A DNA stretch of 33,200 nucleotides from Lachnospiraceae bacterium UBA6403 (GTDB lineage Bacteria > Bacillota > Clostridia > Lachnospirales > Lachnospiraceae), in NCBI GenBank assembly GCA_002437435.1, contig DJPV01000045.1:17789-50988 (forward strand). Reading direction: 5' to 3'. The first letter of the stretch is position 1; every line of letters begins with the position of its first letter. The position numbers and the translations under genes were made by a program. Of the stretch, positions 8,331-15,851 are shown piece by piece. The notes under the pieces are model-generated. The model did no database searches. It saw only the letters and a list, made by a program, of their open reading frames with translations, and was not told where the DNA came from.

Positions 8331-9083
8331 TTATTTCTTCTTCTTTTCTTTCAGAATCTTCTTAATAGAGTATTTCTCTAACGAATCTTCAAAGATCTCA
8401 CGGAGTGGCCGTGCATTTCTCATAGCAAGGAAGAAATGTGATTTTTCCTTACGGAGTTCAGCTTCCTCTAACAGATGCTGTTTGAGTTCGTCGATCTTAA
8501 CGACAATCTGATATTCGTCAGCCAGCTTGCGGATCTTGACGATAAGATTGAAGGAGTAAACAATATCGATCAGGAACACGCCGTAGAAGAATCCGATAAA
8601 GAATGAAAACGCAAGGTTTCTGGATAACCAGTCAAGTGCGGATAAAACATGTGGATGGATCAGCAGGTAATAGATCGCACCAAGAACTGCCCAGAAGAAT
8701 GAAAATAACGGACAGATAATTCCCTGAATGTTGCCCCATCGGTCTGTGTAGTCCCAGAGTTTTACATTCATTCCCTTAATGAAGATCAATCCGGTGATGT
8801 ATTCGATCACAGTCATAGCGATCGCCATGAATACAAATAAAACAATCTTCTCAATGATTGGATGCTCATCCAGAAATGACAGGTTAATAGATGCTAACAG
8901 ATACAAGACACATAGTCCTGATCCGTATAGCGGAAGGTAAGGACCGACCAGAAAGCCGGGATTTACCCATTTCTTTGTTGTTCGTCCTTTTGGTGAACAG
9001 AATCTGCGGAAGAACAATTCGATCCCCCATCCGATCAGACTTCCGATAAAAAATAAAAACAATAATACAAGAGCTTTATTCAT
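8331..9083 (-). CDS. Putative ABC transporter type IV membrane protein (PF06541-like)
   Basis: A 250-residue membrane protein of the poorly characterised family labelled putative ABC-transporter type IV. Five or six hydrophobic segments occupy about residues 1-170 (LVLLFLFFIGSLIGWGIELF first; GLCVLYLLASI; IVLFVFMAIAMTVIEYITGL; a Trp-rich CPLFSFFWAVLGAIYYLL; FSFFIGFFYGVFLIDIVYSF). The last 75 residues are charged and helical, ending in KEKKKK, and probably cytoplasmic. Start ATG 9083 was chosen because GAAAGG lies 9 bp upstream; the longer frame to 9116 has no binding site. No ATPase subunit is nearby, so a transport role is unproven. The 3' end faces the hairpin at 8112-8310. Confidence 0.8.
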   Translation of the reverse strand: MNKALVLLFLFFIGSLIGWGIELFFRRFCSPKGRTTKKWVNPGFLVGPYLPLYGSGLCVLYLLASINLSFLDEHPIIEKIVLFVFMAIAMTVIEYITGLIFIKGMNVKLWDYTDRWGNIQGIICPLFSFFWAVLGAIYYLLIHPHVLSALDWLSRNLAFSFFIGFFYGVFLIDIVYSFNLIVKIRKLADEYQIVVKIDELKQHLLEEAELRKEKSHFFLAMRNARPLREIFEDSLEKYSIKKILKEKKKK

Positions 9084-9300
9084 AGTATTCAACCTTTCTG
9101 ATTTATATTTCTCCATAGAACTATGGCTCTTTTTTTCATTGATACAAATTGTGACATATCGCGGTTAGAAAGTCAATAAATTAAATGCTTTCCGGCTTTT
9201 TTGTGTTGAAATAGATGGTAATCTTTCTCAATATGCGGTATACTTACTGTGCATTGCATAACAGAAAACGAAATCACAACAGACAAAGGAGAAAATTGTC

Positions 9301-10215
9301 ATGAATATAAAAGAGATGCAGGATGAAATAATGAGAATAAAGAAGGAAAAGGATGTCTGTATTCTTGCACATGCCTACCAGAGTCATGATATCTGGGAAG
9401 TAGCTGACTATGTAGGAGATTCCTTCGGTCTTGCACAGAGAGCAGCGGAAGCACCTCAAAAGACCATGATTATGTGTGGTGTGCGTTTTATGGCAGAGAC
9501 AGTAAAACTGTTATCACCGGAAAAGACAGTATATCTGCCGGAGCCGGATGCCGGATGTCCGATGGCTGATCAGATCGACTATGATCTGTTAGCTGCCCTT
9601 CGTGAGAAGAATCCGGGTTATACAGTTGTAGCTTATGTAAATACTACAACGGAAGTAAAGACATTGAGTGATGTCTGTGTTACTTCTTCTTCCGCAGTAA
9701 AGATCGTGAAGAATATGCCGGAAAAGGATATTTTATTTATTCCTGACTGTAATCTTGGTTCATGGGTAAAAAAGCAGGTATCGGAAAAGAATATTAAGCT
9801 GGTATCAGGTGGATGCCCAACACATGTCAGAGTAACCGTAAAGGATGTAGAGAAAGCAAAAGCAGCTCATCCAAATGCATTGCTGCTGGTACATCCTGAG
9901 TGCTTAAAGGAAGTAACGGAGCTTGCAGATTACGCCGGAAGTACAACCGGTATTATGGCTTATGCAGCAAAGAGTGATGCAAAGGAATTTATTATTGGTA
10001 CAGAGAACAGTATCGTGTCGCATCTTCAGCTGGCACATCCTGAGAAGCGTTTTTATGCATTGTCTAAGGATTGTGTATGCCACAATATGAAGATGACGAC
10101 ACTTGGTGATGTCTATAACTGCGTGGTAAATGGCGAAGGCGAGAGTATTTCGCTGAGTGATGAGACAATGCAGAAGGCAAGAAAGAGCATTGACGCGATG
10201 CTGCGCCTTGGTTAG
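9301..10215 (+). CDS. nadA: Quinolinate synthase NadA
   Basis: NadA condenses iminoaspartate with dihydroxyacetone phosphate to quinolinate, the first ring-forming step of de novo NAD synthesis. The protein has 304 residues, the compact form of the family. The three [4Fe-4S] cysteines fit C86 (AGCPMAD), C172 (GGCPTH) and C258 (KDCVCH); their spacing of 86 residues each matches the internal threefold repeat of the enzyme. Other family marks are ILAHAYQSHDIWEVADYVGDS, CGVRFMAE, and HPEC. The start at 9301 has AAAGGAG upstream. nadB and nadC are not adjacent, so either they lie elsewhere or iminoaspartate comes from another dehydrogenase. Downstream lies a structured hairpin element. Confidence 0.95.
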   Translation: MNIKEMQDEIMRIKKEKDVCILAHAYQSHDIWEVADYVGDSFGLAQRAAEAPQKTMIMCGVRFMAETVKLLSPEKTVYLPEPDAGCPMADQIDYDLLAALREKNPGYTVVAYVNTTTEVKTLSDVCVTSSSAVKIVKNMPEKDILFIPDCNLGSWVKKQVSEKNIKLVSGGCPTHVRVTVKDVEKAKAAHPNALLLVHPECLKEVTELADYAGSTTGIMAYAAKSDAKEFIIGTENSIVSHLQLAHPEKRFYALSKDCVCHNMKMTTLGDVYNCVVNGEGESISLSDETMQKARKSIDAMLRLG

Positions 10216-10281
10216 GACTGACGAATAATATATAACTGAAAGCACGACCGTATCGTATGTAAAACACACGGAGCTACCCTT

Positions 10282-10364
10282 GTTTCGATTGGTTTTTATT
10301 TGCACGGGATTTCGGACACGGTAAAATCGTTGTGTCCTCCATCCCGGCACAAAACCATCGAAAC
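10282..10364. repeat. Structured hairpin element, copy 2
   Basis: An 83-bp hairpin: GTTTCGAT/ATCGAAAC (10282-10289 with 10357-10364), GGTTTT/AAAACC (10291-10296 with 10351-10356), GGGAT/ATCCC (10306-10310 with 10341-10345), then 3-nt by 3-nt internal loop, GGACAC/GTGTCC (10314-10319 with 10332-10337) and a 12-nt loop GGTAAAATCGTT. Loop, internal-loop size and outermost TTTCGA pairing match the inner part of 8112-8310, while stem bases differ in compensating pairs. It lies 67 bp after nadA and upstream of the pdxS promoter. Confidence 0.8.
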
Positions 10365-10400
10365 GCAGGCATTTTCGCAACATTTTTCCTGCTATTTTGT
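10365..10400 (+). terminator. Possible weak terminator behind the hairpin element
   Basis: GCAGG (10365-10369) can pair with CCTGC (10388-10392), followed by TATTTTGTTT. The stem is only 5 bp with an 18-nt loop, so its role is doubtful; the larger hairpin just upstream may do the work for nadA. Confidence 0.25.
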
Positions 10401-10479
10401 TTATTATACAATACGGTGATCTGTCTGAGGGAGCAGTTTACATAATCTGACATCTGGTATTTGCATGTATGATATATTG

Positions 10480-10538
10480 ATATGGTCAGTTTGACCATGA
10501 TGAAAATTTTAAAATTGAATATTTCAATATGGTCAGTT
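10480..10538 (+). promoter_or_regulatory. Candidate PdxR/MocR operator upstream of pdxS
   Basis: The 12-mer ATATGGTCAGTT occurs at 10480-10491 and again at 10527-10538, in the same orientation, 47 bp apart. The first copy also lies in a perfect 7-bp-arm palindrome ATGGTCAgttTGACCAT (10482-10498). Direct repeats near the -35 region of pdxST are the usual target of MocR/PdxR activators, and such a regulator is encoded at 13576. The assignment is inference. Confidence 0.5.
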
Positions 10539-10549
10539 GAATTTATAAT
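10523..10549 (+). promoter_or_regulatory. pdxST promoter (-10 TATAAT)
   Basis: TATAAT at 10544-10549 is a perfect -10 box. The best -35 candidate, TTCAAT at 10523-10528, is poor and spaced only 15 bp, and the second ATATGGTCAGTT repeat covers the gap between them. A weak -35 with an activator site over it is what an activated promoter looks like. The leader to pdxS would be about 105 nt. Confidence 0.5.
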
Positions 10550-10659
10550 AAATCCTAGCAGGTTTGTAGTGAATCTGTTCGTGATTTTGAGTAGTGATAT
10601 TCAAGGATGAATATGTTACAGATAAATACACACATCAAATAAAAAAAGGAGTTACGATT

Positions 10660-11535
10660 ATGGCAAACAGACAGTATGAATTAAACAAAGAGCTGGCACA
10701 GATGTTAAAGGGTGGCGTTATCATGGATGTAACAACACCAGAGCAGGCAAAGATCGCTGAGGCAGCAGGTGCTTGTGCAGTTATGGCACTGGAGCGTATT
10801 CCTGCTGATATCAGAGCAGCAGGTGGTGTATCAAGAATGAGTGATCCTAAGATGATCAAGGGAATTCAGGATGCAGTATCTATTCCTGTTATGGCAAAGT
10901 GCCGTATCGGACATTTTGTAGAAGCTCAGCTTCTTGAAGCAATCGAGATCGATTACATCGATGAGAGTGAAGTTCTTTCACCTGCTGATGATGTATATCA
11001 TATTGATAAGACAAAGTTCAAAGTACCATTTGTATGTGGTGCCAAGGATCTCGGCGAGGCACTTCGTAGAATCAATGAAGGTGCATCCATGATCCGTACA
11101 AAGGGTGAACCTGGTACAGGTGATGTTGTTCAGGCTGTAAGACATATGAGAATGATGAACAGTGAGATCGCACGTATTTCCTCTATGCGTGAAGATGAAT
11201 TATACGACGCAGCAAAGGTTCTTCAGGTTCCATATGACCTTGTATTATATGTACATGAGCATAAGCGCCTTCCAGTTGTAAACTTCGCAGCAGGTGGTGT
11301 TGCTACACCAGCAGATGCAGCTCTTATGATGCAGCTTGGTGCTGAAGGTGTATTCGTTGGATCAGGTATCTTCAAATCAGGAAATCCAGAGAAGCGTGCA
11401 AATGCTATCGTTAAGGCTGTTACAAACTTCACAGATGCAAAGCTGATCGCTGAATTATCAGAAGATCTTGGCGAGGCTATGGTTGGTATCAATGAGAACG
11501 AAATCGAACTTCTCATGGCTGAGCGTGGTAAGTAA
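10660..11535 (+). CDS. pdxS: Pyridoxal 5'-phosphate synthase, synthase subunit PdxS
   Basis: PdxS builds PLP from ribose 5-phosphate, glyceraldehyde 3-phosphate and ammonia delivered by PdxT, in a 12+12 complex. With ATG 10660 (AAAAAGGAG upstream) the protein has 291 residues, the normal size; a start at 10594 would add 22 unlike residues. The TIM-barrel marks are all present: [17 protein letters not shown], the Schiff-base Lys in [25 protein letters not shown], the [16 protein letters not shown] phosphate loop, and [20 protein letters not shown]. Codons here (many GTT, GCA, CCA) look more biased than in neighbours, in line with high expression. pdxT follows after 75 bp. Confidence 0.97.
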   Translation: MANRQYELNKELAQMLKGGVIMDVTTPEQAKIAEAAGACAVMALERIPADIRAAGGVSRMSDPKMIKGIQDAVSIPVMAKCRIGHFVEAQLLEAIEIDYIDESEVLSPADDVYHIDKTKFKVPFVCGAKDLGEALRRINEGASMIRTKGEPGTGDVVQAVRHMRMMNSEIARISSMREDELYDAAKVLQVPYDLVLYVHEHKRLPVVNFAAGGVATPADAALMMQLGAEGVFVGSGIFKSGNPEKRANAIVKAVTNFTDAKLIAELSEDLGEAMVGINENEIELLMAERGK

Positions 11536-11610
11536 AATATCAGACAGACAAATAGATGCGGATATCGTAATGATGGATGATCGGCATAAGCGAAAGGATG
11601 AACAGGCACG

Positions 11611-12174
11611 ATGAAGATAGCAGTATTAGCGGTTCAGGGCGCATTTATCGAGCATGAGAAAATGTTAAAGAGCCTTGGAGCAGAAACAATAGAACTCAGA
11701 CAGAAAAGTGATCTGGAACAGGACTTTGACGGTATTGTTTTGCCGGGCGGCGAAAGCACCGTTCAGGGTAAGCTGTTAAAAGAGCTTGATATGTATGATG
11801 CATTAAAAGAAAAGATCGAACAGGGCATGCCGGTTCTTGCAACCTGTGCGGGACTGATTCTTCTTGCAGAAGAGCTGTCAAATGATGACAAACGTCATTT
11901 TGCGACACTTCCGGTCTGCGTAAGGAGAAATGCATATGGCAGACAGCTTGGAAGCTTTCATTATGATGGAGAGATCAAAGGTCTTGGAGTATATCCGATG
12001 GAATTTATCCGTGCACCATATATCGAGAGCGTAAAGCCGGGCGTTGAGGTATTAGCTGAGGTAGATGGTCACATCGTAGCGGTAAAATACCAGAACCAGC
12101 TCGCACTGGCATTCCACCCGGAACTTTCCGATGATACTCGTATCCATCAGATGTTCTTAGACATGATCAAATAA
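11611..12174 (+). CDS. pdxT: Pyridoxal 5'-phosphate synthase, glutaminase subunit PdxT
   Basis: PdxT hydrolyses glutamine and channels ammonia to PdxS. The 187-residue class I glutamine amidotransferase has the PdxT opening IAVLAVQGAFIEHEKML, the LPGGEST loop (45-51), the nucleophile C79 in ATCAGLILL, and the catalytic pair H169/E171 in AFHPEL. The ribosome binding site AAGGA lies 12 bp before ATG 11611, slightly far. It is downstream of pdxS in the same transcription unit, which ends at the stem-loop 12200-12252. Confidence 0.96.
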   Translation: MKIAVLAVQGAFIEHEKMLKSLGAETIELRQKSDLEQDFDGIVLPGGESTVQGKLLKELDMYDALKEKIEQGMPVLATCAGLILLAEELSNDDKRHFATLPVCVRRNAYGRQLGSFHYDGEIKGLGVYPMEFIRAPYIESVKPGVEVLAEVDGHIVAVKYQNQLALAFHPELSDDTRIHQMFLDMIK

Positions 12175-12199
12175 AGACGATAAAAGTAAACAATAAGAT

Positions 12200-12252
12200 A
12201 ACGGTATTTATTATTGAGCAGGTTGACTGTACGATAATGAATACCGTTTTTT
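12200..12252 (+). terminator. Terminator of pdxST
   Basis: AACGGTATTTATTAT (12200-12214) pairs with ATAATGAATACCGTT (12234-12248) apart from one mismatch, then a run of T follows to 12252. It lies 25 bp after the pdxT stop codon. Confidence 0.85.
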
Positions 12253-12281
12253 GTGATCTATAGGTTAAAACATTTTATTGA

Positions 12282-12524
12282 ATGGATAAAAAATATATGG
12301 AGATGAATGATCCTCTATCATCTATATTTGCAAATATTTTTACAGAATTAGTAACTGGGATGGCTATTAGCTTGATTTCTACAATAAAATCAATTACACT
12401 ATATCGAACAGAATGTTAAATTGAATGTTTGAATTTATTACAAAGAGATTTGTTGGAATATATAGAAATGTATCAAAAGATGTTTTTTAAACATCAAAAT
12501 AATAAAAGGGAGGGATGCCAATGA
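12282..12524 (+). pseudogene. Small ORF coupled to the PemK-like toxin, interrupted by a stop (possible antitoxin or partner)
   Basis: ATG 12282 opens a 45-codon frame (MDKKYMEMNDPLSSIFANIF...) ending at TAA 12417-12419. The same frame then stays open for 34 more codons (ECLNLLQRDLLEYIEMYQKM..., ending KREGCQ) to TGA 12522-12524, which overlaps the toxin ATG 12521 as ATGA. The whole 80-codon frame reads as a small helical protein, and the ATGA overlap is typical of translational coupling in toxin-antitoxin pairs. Read this way one nonsense codon splits it. No clear binding site precedes 12282, and I recognise no family, so the antitoxin role is a guess from position. The 345-bp gap after pdxT otherwise holds only the terminator. 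Confidence 0.4.
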
Positions 12525-12973
12525 AGATTGAACTTGGACAGGTTCAAAAAATGTTGGAATGGCTAAAAACCAAATTATATTTAGATTCTACTGCAAAAAA
12601 TGCTCGTTCCAGAGCTATAAAGAGAGGACAAGTATATCGTTGCAATTTCGGCTGTGGAATTGGAAGTGAAATGCAAAAAGAGAGACCGGCTGTTATTATT
12701 CAAAATGATGTTGCTAACTCCCGTTCTGGTAATACTATTGTAATTCCGATCACACATGATACCAGCACATTACCTTGTGTAGCCAATATTACACCGCAGA
12801 CAGATGCAGCAGGTAATATTATTCTCGATGGTCAGGCAAACACATCCAACATGATGTGTGTTAGCAAAGCAAGATTAGGTGATCTTGTAGGCTCTTTGCC
12901 AAAAACAGATATGAAAAAAATGATGAAGCAATTGCTAAAACAGTTGATCTTATGGGATATTACTCTGATTTAA
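12521..12973 (+). CDS. PemK/MazF family toxin (endoribonuclease-like), 3' end frameshifted
   Basis: MazF-type toxins cut mRNA or tRNA. The 150-residue product has an unusual helical N-terminal extension of about 35 residues, then the PemK core: KRGQVYRCNFG, the conserved ERPAVIIQND, NTIVIPITHD, and SNMMCVSKARLGDLVGSLPK. ATG 12521 is preferred over 12515 because GGAGG sits 7 bp upstream of it. After LPKTDMKK the frame meets an A7 run (12914-12920) and then ends with residues unlike the family; the -1 frame continues as DEAIAKTVDLMGYYSDLNKQ, matching the coiled-coil tail of long PemK proteins. So the full product would be about 210 residues. Lesion, sequencing error or programmed slippage are all possible. 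Confidence 0.75.
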   Translation: MKIELGQVQKMLEWLKTKLYLDSTAKNARSRAIKRGQVYRCNFGCGIGSEMQKERPAVIIQNDVANSRSGNTIVIPITHDTSTLPCVANITPQTDAAGNIILDGQANTSNMMCVSKARLGDLVGSLPKTDMKKMMKQLLKQLILWDITLI

Positions 12974-13155
12974 ATAAGCAATTGGATGATAAATTAGAAT
13001 ATATTTCAAGAATAAAAGAAGAACGCAATATAGCACAAGATGAACTCGCTGAACTAAGAAAAATTCTTGAATTGTCAAATGATATTTCCCTGACAGAACA
13101 CATTACAAAGATGAAAATATGTATTGACAAGAGTAACTGCCCTCGTATTATATAA
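12919..13155 (+). pseudogene. C-terminal coiled-coil part of the PemK-like protein, in the -1 frame
   Basis: The -1 frame from AAT 12919 encodes NDEAIAKTVDLMGYYSDLNK and continues as a charged heptad-rich helix (EYISRIKEERNIAQDELAEL) to TAA at 13155. Taken alone it could start at ATG 12952 (67 residues), but no ribosome binding site precedes that codon. It joins smoothly onto the toxin core if the ribosome shifts back one base in the A7 run or if one A was lost. It is therefore annotated as the displaced tail of the toxin gene, not as an independent gene. Confidence 0.6.
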
Positions 13156-13314
13156 GTACAAAGAAGCCTTTTTTCGGAGTGAGAAAGATATTATTACTTA
13201 TTCAAAGGAAAGGGGCTCTGGGTGAGTTCCTTTTTATATTTCATAAAACTTGGTTCAAAAACATATACTATGAATACAAAGTAGCTCTGGATAGGATATT
13301 CGGAGTTGTAAAAC

Positions 13315-13352
13315 GGCGGAAATATCATTGTTGGTATTTCCGCCATTTTTTT
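13315..13352 (+). terminator. Terminator after the PemK locus
   Basis: GGCGGAAATA (13315-13324) pairs perfectly with TATTTCCGCC (13335-13344), followed by A and seven T. It is the only clear element in the 420-bp gap 13156-13575. A TTGACA at 13413-13418 further on could be the -35 of the regulator promoter, with a poor -10. Confidence 0.85.
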
Positions 13353-13575
13353 ATAGCTTTTTACCCTATCCATCTATCCAATTACACAATTCTCAATTGC
13401 TTCACAATTTCGTTGACATATATACGCCGTCGGACGAGATATCATCGAGTTTTTGTCTATCTACAGAGTGTAAAAAACTTGCATAATGCTTTCTTCCAAC
13501 ATATAATATTTTATAACTATGGTATCGCAAGGTGGCTTGTGATGCTGGCAGAAATAATGTGAAGGGCGGCTTGTT

Positions 13576-14976
13576 ATGCTGACATATGCATTGGAAAATC
13601 GAGGAACAGATACATTATATGAATATCTGTACAAGCAGATCAAAGCAGATATTTTATCTAAGAAGCTGGTAGCAGGGGAACGTCTGCCATCGAAGCGTCT
13701 GCTTGCAAAAAATCTGAATGTCAGCACGATTACCGTAGAAAATGCATACAGTCAGTTGGTTGCCGAAGGATATATATATTCGATTCCGAAAAGCGGTTAC
13801 TATGTTACGGATATCTCGGCAGATCTGATGGAACCGCTGCCGGAACGGCCGGCAAAGCAGTTTGAGAAGCCGGAAGAAAAGAAAACATATTTTGCAGATT
13901 TTGCCAGTAACTCGACAGTAGAGGATGCGTTTCCATTCAGCATCTGGTCGAAGCTTTTAAAAGAAGTCATGGCGGAAAACAGCAAAGAACTCATGTCCAG
14001 ATCACCGTCTAAAGGGGTCTATGAGCTGCGAAGTGCGATAGCAGGCTATCTGTATCAGTTTCGTGGTATGGATGTAAAGCCGGAGCAGGTTATCATTGGA
14101 GCCGGAACGGAATATCTCTATGGGCTGATCATTCAGCTCCTTGGCTATGACAAATGTTACGCAGTCGAAGATCCGGGATATCAGAAGATATCGAGAATTT
14201 ATCAGGCACAGAATGTGAGCTGTAAATTTGTGGCAATGGATGAAAATGGAATCAATATGGCTGCATTGGAAGAATCTGGTGCAGATGTACTTCATATTTC
14301 ACCGGCGCATCATTTCCCGACCGGACTGGTAACGCCTGTCAGCAGAAGATATGAATTGTTATCGTGGGCGTCAAGGAAGGACAACCGCTATATCATTGAA
14401 GATGAATATGACAGTGAATTTCGACTGGTGGGGAAGCCTGTTCCGACACTTGAAAGTATCGACGTAGGGGAAAAAGTAATCTATATCAATACATTTTCAA
14501 AGAGCCTTTCTTCGACGATCCGTATCAGTTATATGGTTCTTCCGAAGAGCCTGATGCAGCGGTATGACGAGATGCTCAGTTTCTATGCATGCACGGTATC
14601 AAATATTGAGCAGTATACACTTGCGAGATTTATCACTGAGGGATGCCTGGAAAAACACATCAATCGGATGCGTAATTATTACAGGGAGCAGCGGGATCTG
14701 GTGCTTGCCTGCATTAAAAAATATATGAATCCGGACAAGATCCGTATCCGTGAAGAAAATTCAGGTCTGCATTTCCTGTTGGAGATTGATACAAATTACA
14801 GTGATGAGCGGCTGCGAAATAACGCAGAAGCAAGAGATATTCATATTTCATTTCTTAGTCAGTATTATAGAAATGTTGAAAATGCAAGATATCATACACT
14901 GGTCATTAATTATTCCGGTATTGTGCCGGAGCATATAGAGGAAGCGGTCAAAAGACTGATCGAGAGTATCGAATAA
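13576..14976 (+). CDS. pdxR: MocR/PdxR family regulator (GntR helix-turn-helix fused to aminotransferase fold)
   Basis: A 466-residue protein with a GntR winged helix at 1-75 (LYEYLYKQIKADIL, LPSKRLLAKNLNVSTITVEN) and a fold-type I aminotransferase domain from about 105 to the end, with VEDPGYQKI, IIEDEYDSEFR, and the PLP lysine in NTFSKSLSSTIRISYM. MocR proteins sense PLP or PLP-amino acid adducts and commonly activate pdxST, which lies 1.4 kb upstream with candidate repeats at 10480-10538; that supports the PdxR label but does not prove it. ATG 13576 follows GAAGGGCGG. The PemK locus separates it from its presumed target and may have been inserted between them. Confidence 0.85.
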   Translation: MLTYALENRGTDTLYEYLYKQIKADILSKKLVAGERLPSKRLLAKNLNVSTITVENAYSQLVAEGYIYSIPKSGYYVTDISADLMEPLPERPAKQFEKPEEKKTYFADFASNSTVEDAFPFSIWSKLLKEVMAENSKELMSRSPSKGVYELRSAIAGYLYQFRGMDVKPEQVIIGAGTEYLYGLIIQLLGYDKCYAVEDPGYQKISRIYQAQNVSCKFVAMDENGINMAALEESGADVLHISPAHHFPTGLVTPVSRRYELLSWASRKDNRYIIEDEYDSEFRLVGKPVPTLESIDVGEKVIYINTFSKSLSSTIRISYMVLPKSLMQRYDEMLSFYACTVSNIEQYTLARFITEGCLEKHINRMRNYYREQRDLVLACIKKYMNPDKIRIREENSGLHFLLEIDTNYSDERLRNNAEARDIHISFLSQYYRNVENARYHTLVINYSGIVPEHIEEAVKRLIESIE

Positions 14977-15049
14977 AGAATGCGTGGATGTTAATATTGG
15001 AGTACATTAAAAAACTGAATGCAGTTTAAAAAATTACACAAAATTTTAT

Positions 15050-15077
15050 TTGCAATAAGTTATAGAAGAACTATACA
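15050..15077 (+). promoter_or_regulatory. Probable promoter of the cupin gene
   Basis: TTGCAA (15050-15055) and TATACA (15072-15077) are 16 bp apart, 35 bp before the cupin start codon, in an A/T-rich gap. The match is fair. Confidence 0.4.
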
Positions 15078-15111
15078 AGATAAATAAGAGAAATATATAA
15101 GGAGGAATCGC

Positions 15112-15447
15112 ATGAAGATATCATTTGATGCAATCGCAGAATCTGCGATCGAGAATTTTAAAGGTGGAGAAGGAACATTCCATGTGCATATGTTTCAGGA
15201 TATGAATAACAAGATCATGAAGGGCAGACTTGTGCCGGGTTCATCGATCGGAACACATACACATGAGACAAACAGTGAAATCATCTATGTACTTTCCGGT
15301 GTCGGAACGATGGAGTATGAGGATACCAAAGAGAAGCTGTATCCGGGCGACTGCCATTATTGTCCGCAGGGTGCAACCCACAGCCTGTCAAATGAAGGCA
15401 CCGAAGACCTCATATTCTTCGCTGTTGTACCTGAACACGAACATTAG
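15112..15447 (+). CDS. Small cupin-domain protein
   Basis: A 111-residue single-domain cupin. Motif 1 is G-THTHETNSEIIYVLSG (residues 45-63; two His and one Glu as metal ligands), motif 2 is LYPGDCHYCPQGATHSL (with the third His), so a divalent metal is probably bound. Family members include sugar isomerases, small dioxygenases and sensor-like proteins; nothing here picks one. ATG 15112 follows AAGGAGG at an ideal distance. It forms its own unit, with no co-directional neighbour and two inverted repeats behind it. Confidence 0.9.
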   Translation: MKISFDAIAESAIENFKGGEGTFHVHMFQDMNNKIMKGRLVPGSSIGTHTHETNSEIIYVLSGVGTMEYEDTKEKLYPGDCHYCPQGATHSLSNEGTEDLIFFAVVPEHEH

Positions 15448-15456
15448 AGCCGTACG

Positions 15457-15681
15457 CTTCGCATAATCACTAATGCCTGCATATATATCTTTATTTCGCA
15501 GAACACTTTCGTTCTATCCTACTCTGTATAACTTCGAACTAACCTCGGCAAAACCTCGCTAAGGTCTCAGTTATCACGTAGCGGTACTAAACTCCTCACC
15601 TTACGGTGATTCGTTAAGGACCGACGTTCCGGATAGGTCTGCTGCATAAAATATATATACAGGCATTATGATTATACGAAG
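15457..15681. repeat. 225-bp imperfect inverted repeat between convergent genes
   Basis: The outer arms 15457-15488 and 15651-15681 are complementary over about 31 bp with two C/A mismatches (G-T wobbles on the minus strand) and one bulge. They continue inward with TTTAT..GCAG/CTGCATAAA. The 150-bp interior has its own small hairpin CACCttacGGTG (15597-15608) and GC-rich segments that do not pair with each other. The interior is unlike the flanking genes and encodes nothing. It starts 9 bp after the cupin gene and may be a non-autonomous repeat element. Confidence 0.65.
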
Positions 15682-15705
15682 CTGAGTGTGGCTATCCAGT
15701 ATCAA

Positions 15706-15848
15706 TTTTCAGATGGGGCATACTATTATGAAGCAAGCCTGTCCGAATGTCAGTACTTAGGTAGCGTATTTTGCTACCCTATGTACTGCTACATGGTGAT
15801 TGATAGAACGAGAGTGTCTTGCGGAATAATAGATATGCCCCTCTGAAA
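15706..15848. repeat. 143-bp branched inverted repeat next to trmO
   Basis: TTTTCAGATGGGGCATA (15706-15722) pairs with 15834-15848 plus one bulged base, then CTATTAT/ATAATAG (15723-15729, 15826-15832) and GCAAG/CTTGC (15733-15737, 15818-15822). Inside lies a second hairpin, CAGTAC/GTACTG (15751-15756, 15783-15788) with GGTAGC/GCTACC (15760-15765, 15773-15778). The right end touches the trmO stop codon, so it may terminate trmO; no T-run sits directly behind the stem beyond the AAAT/ATTT flanks. Confidence 0.7.
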
Positions 15849-15851
15849 ATG

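Noticed and set aside
9113..9126. Palindrome CCATAGaaCTATGG upstream of the PF06541-like gene
   Set aside because: A perfect 6-bp-arm palindrome, but a single short copy with no matching site elsewhere in the window; not enough to call an operator.
9904..10383. 159-codon minus-strand frame over the end of nadA
   Set aside because: It is antisense to the well-supported nadA gene and the hairpin element, with a Cys- and His-rich random-looking translation.
13179..13562. 127-codon open frame after the PemK locus
   Set aside because: It runs straight through the 13315-13352 terminator, has no ribosome binding site, and its composition (many Tyr, Phe, Arg, His) looks like non-coding A/T-rich DNA.
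15448..15851. CRISPR array or tRNA cluster in the gap with inverted repeats
   Set aside because: The repeats are inverted pairs, not regularly spaced direct repeats, and no tRNA cloverleaf with a TTCRANY arm is present.
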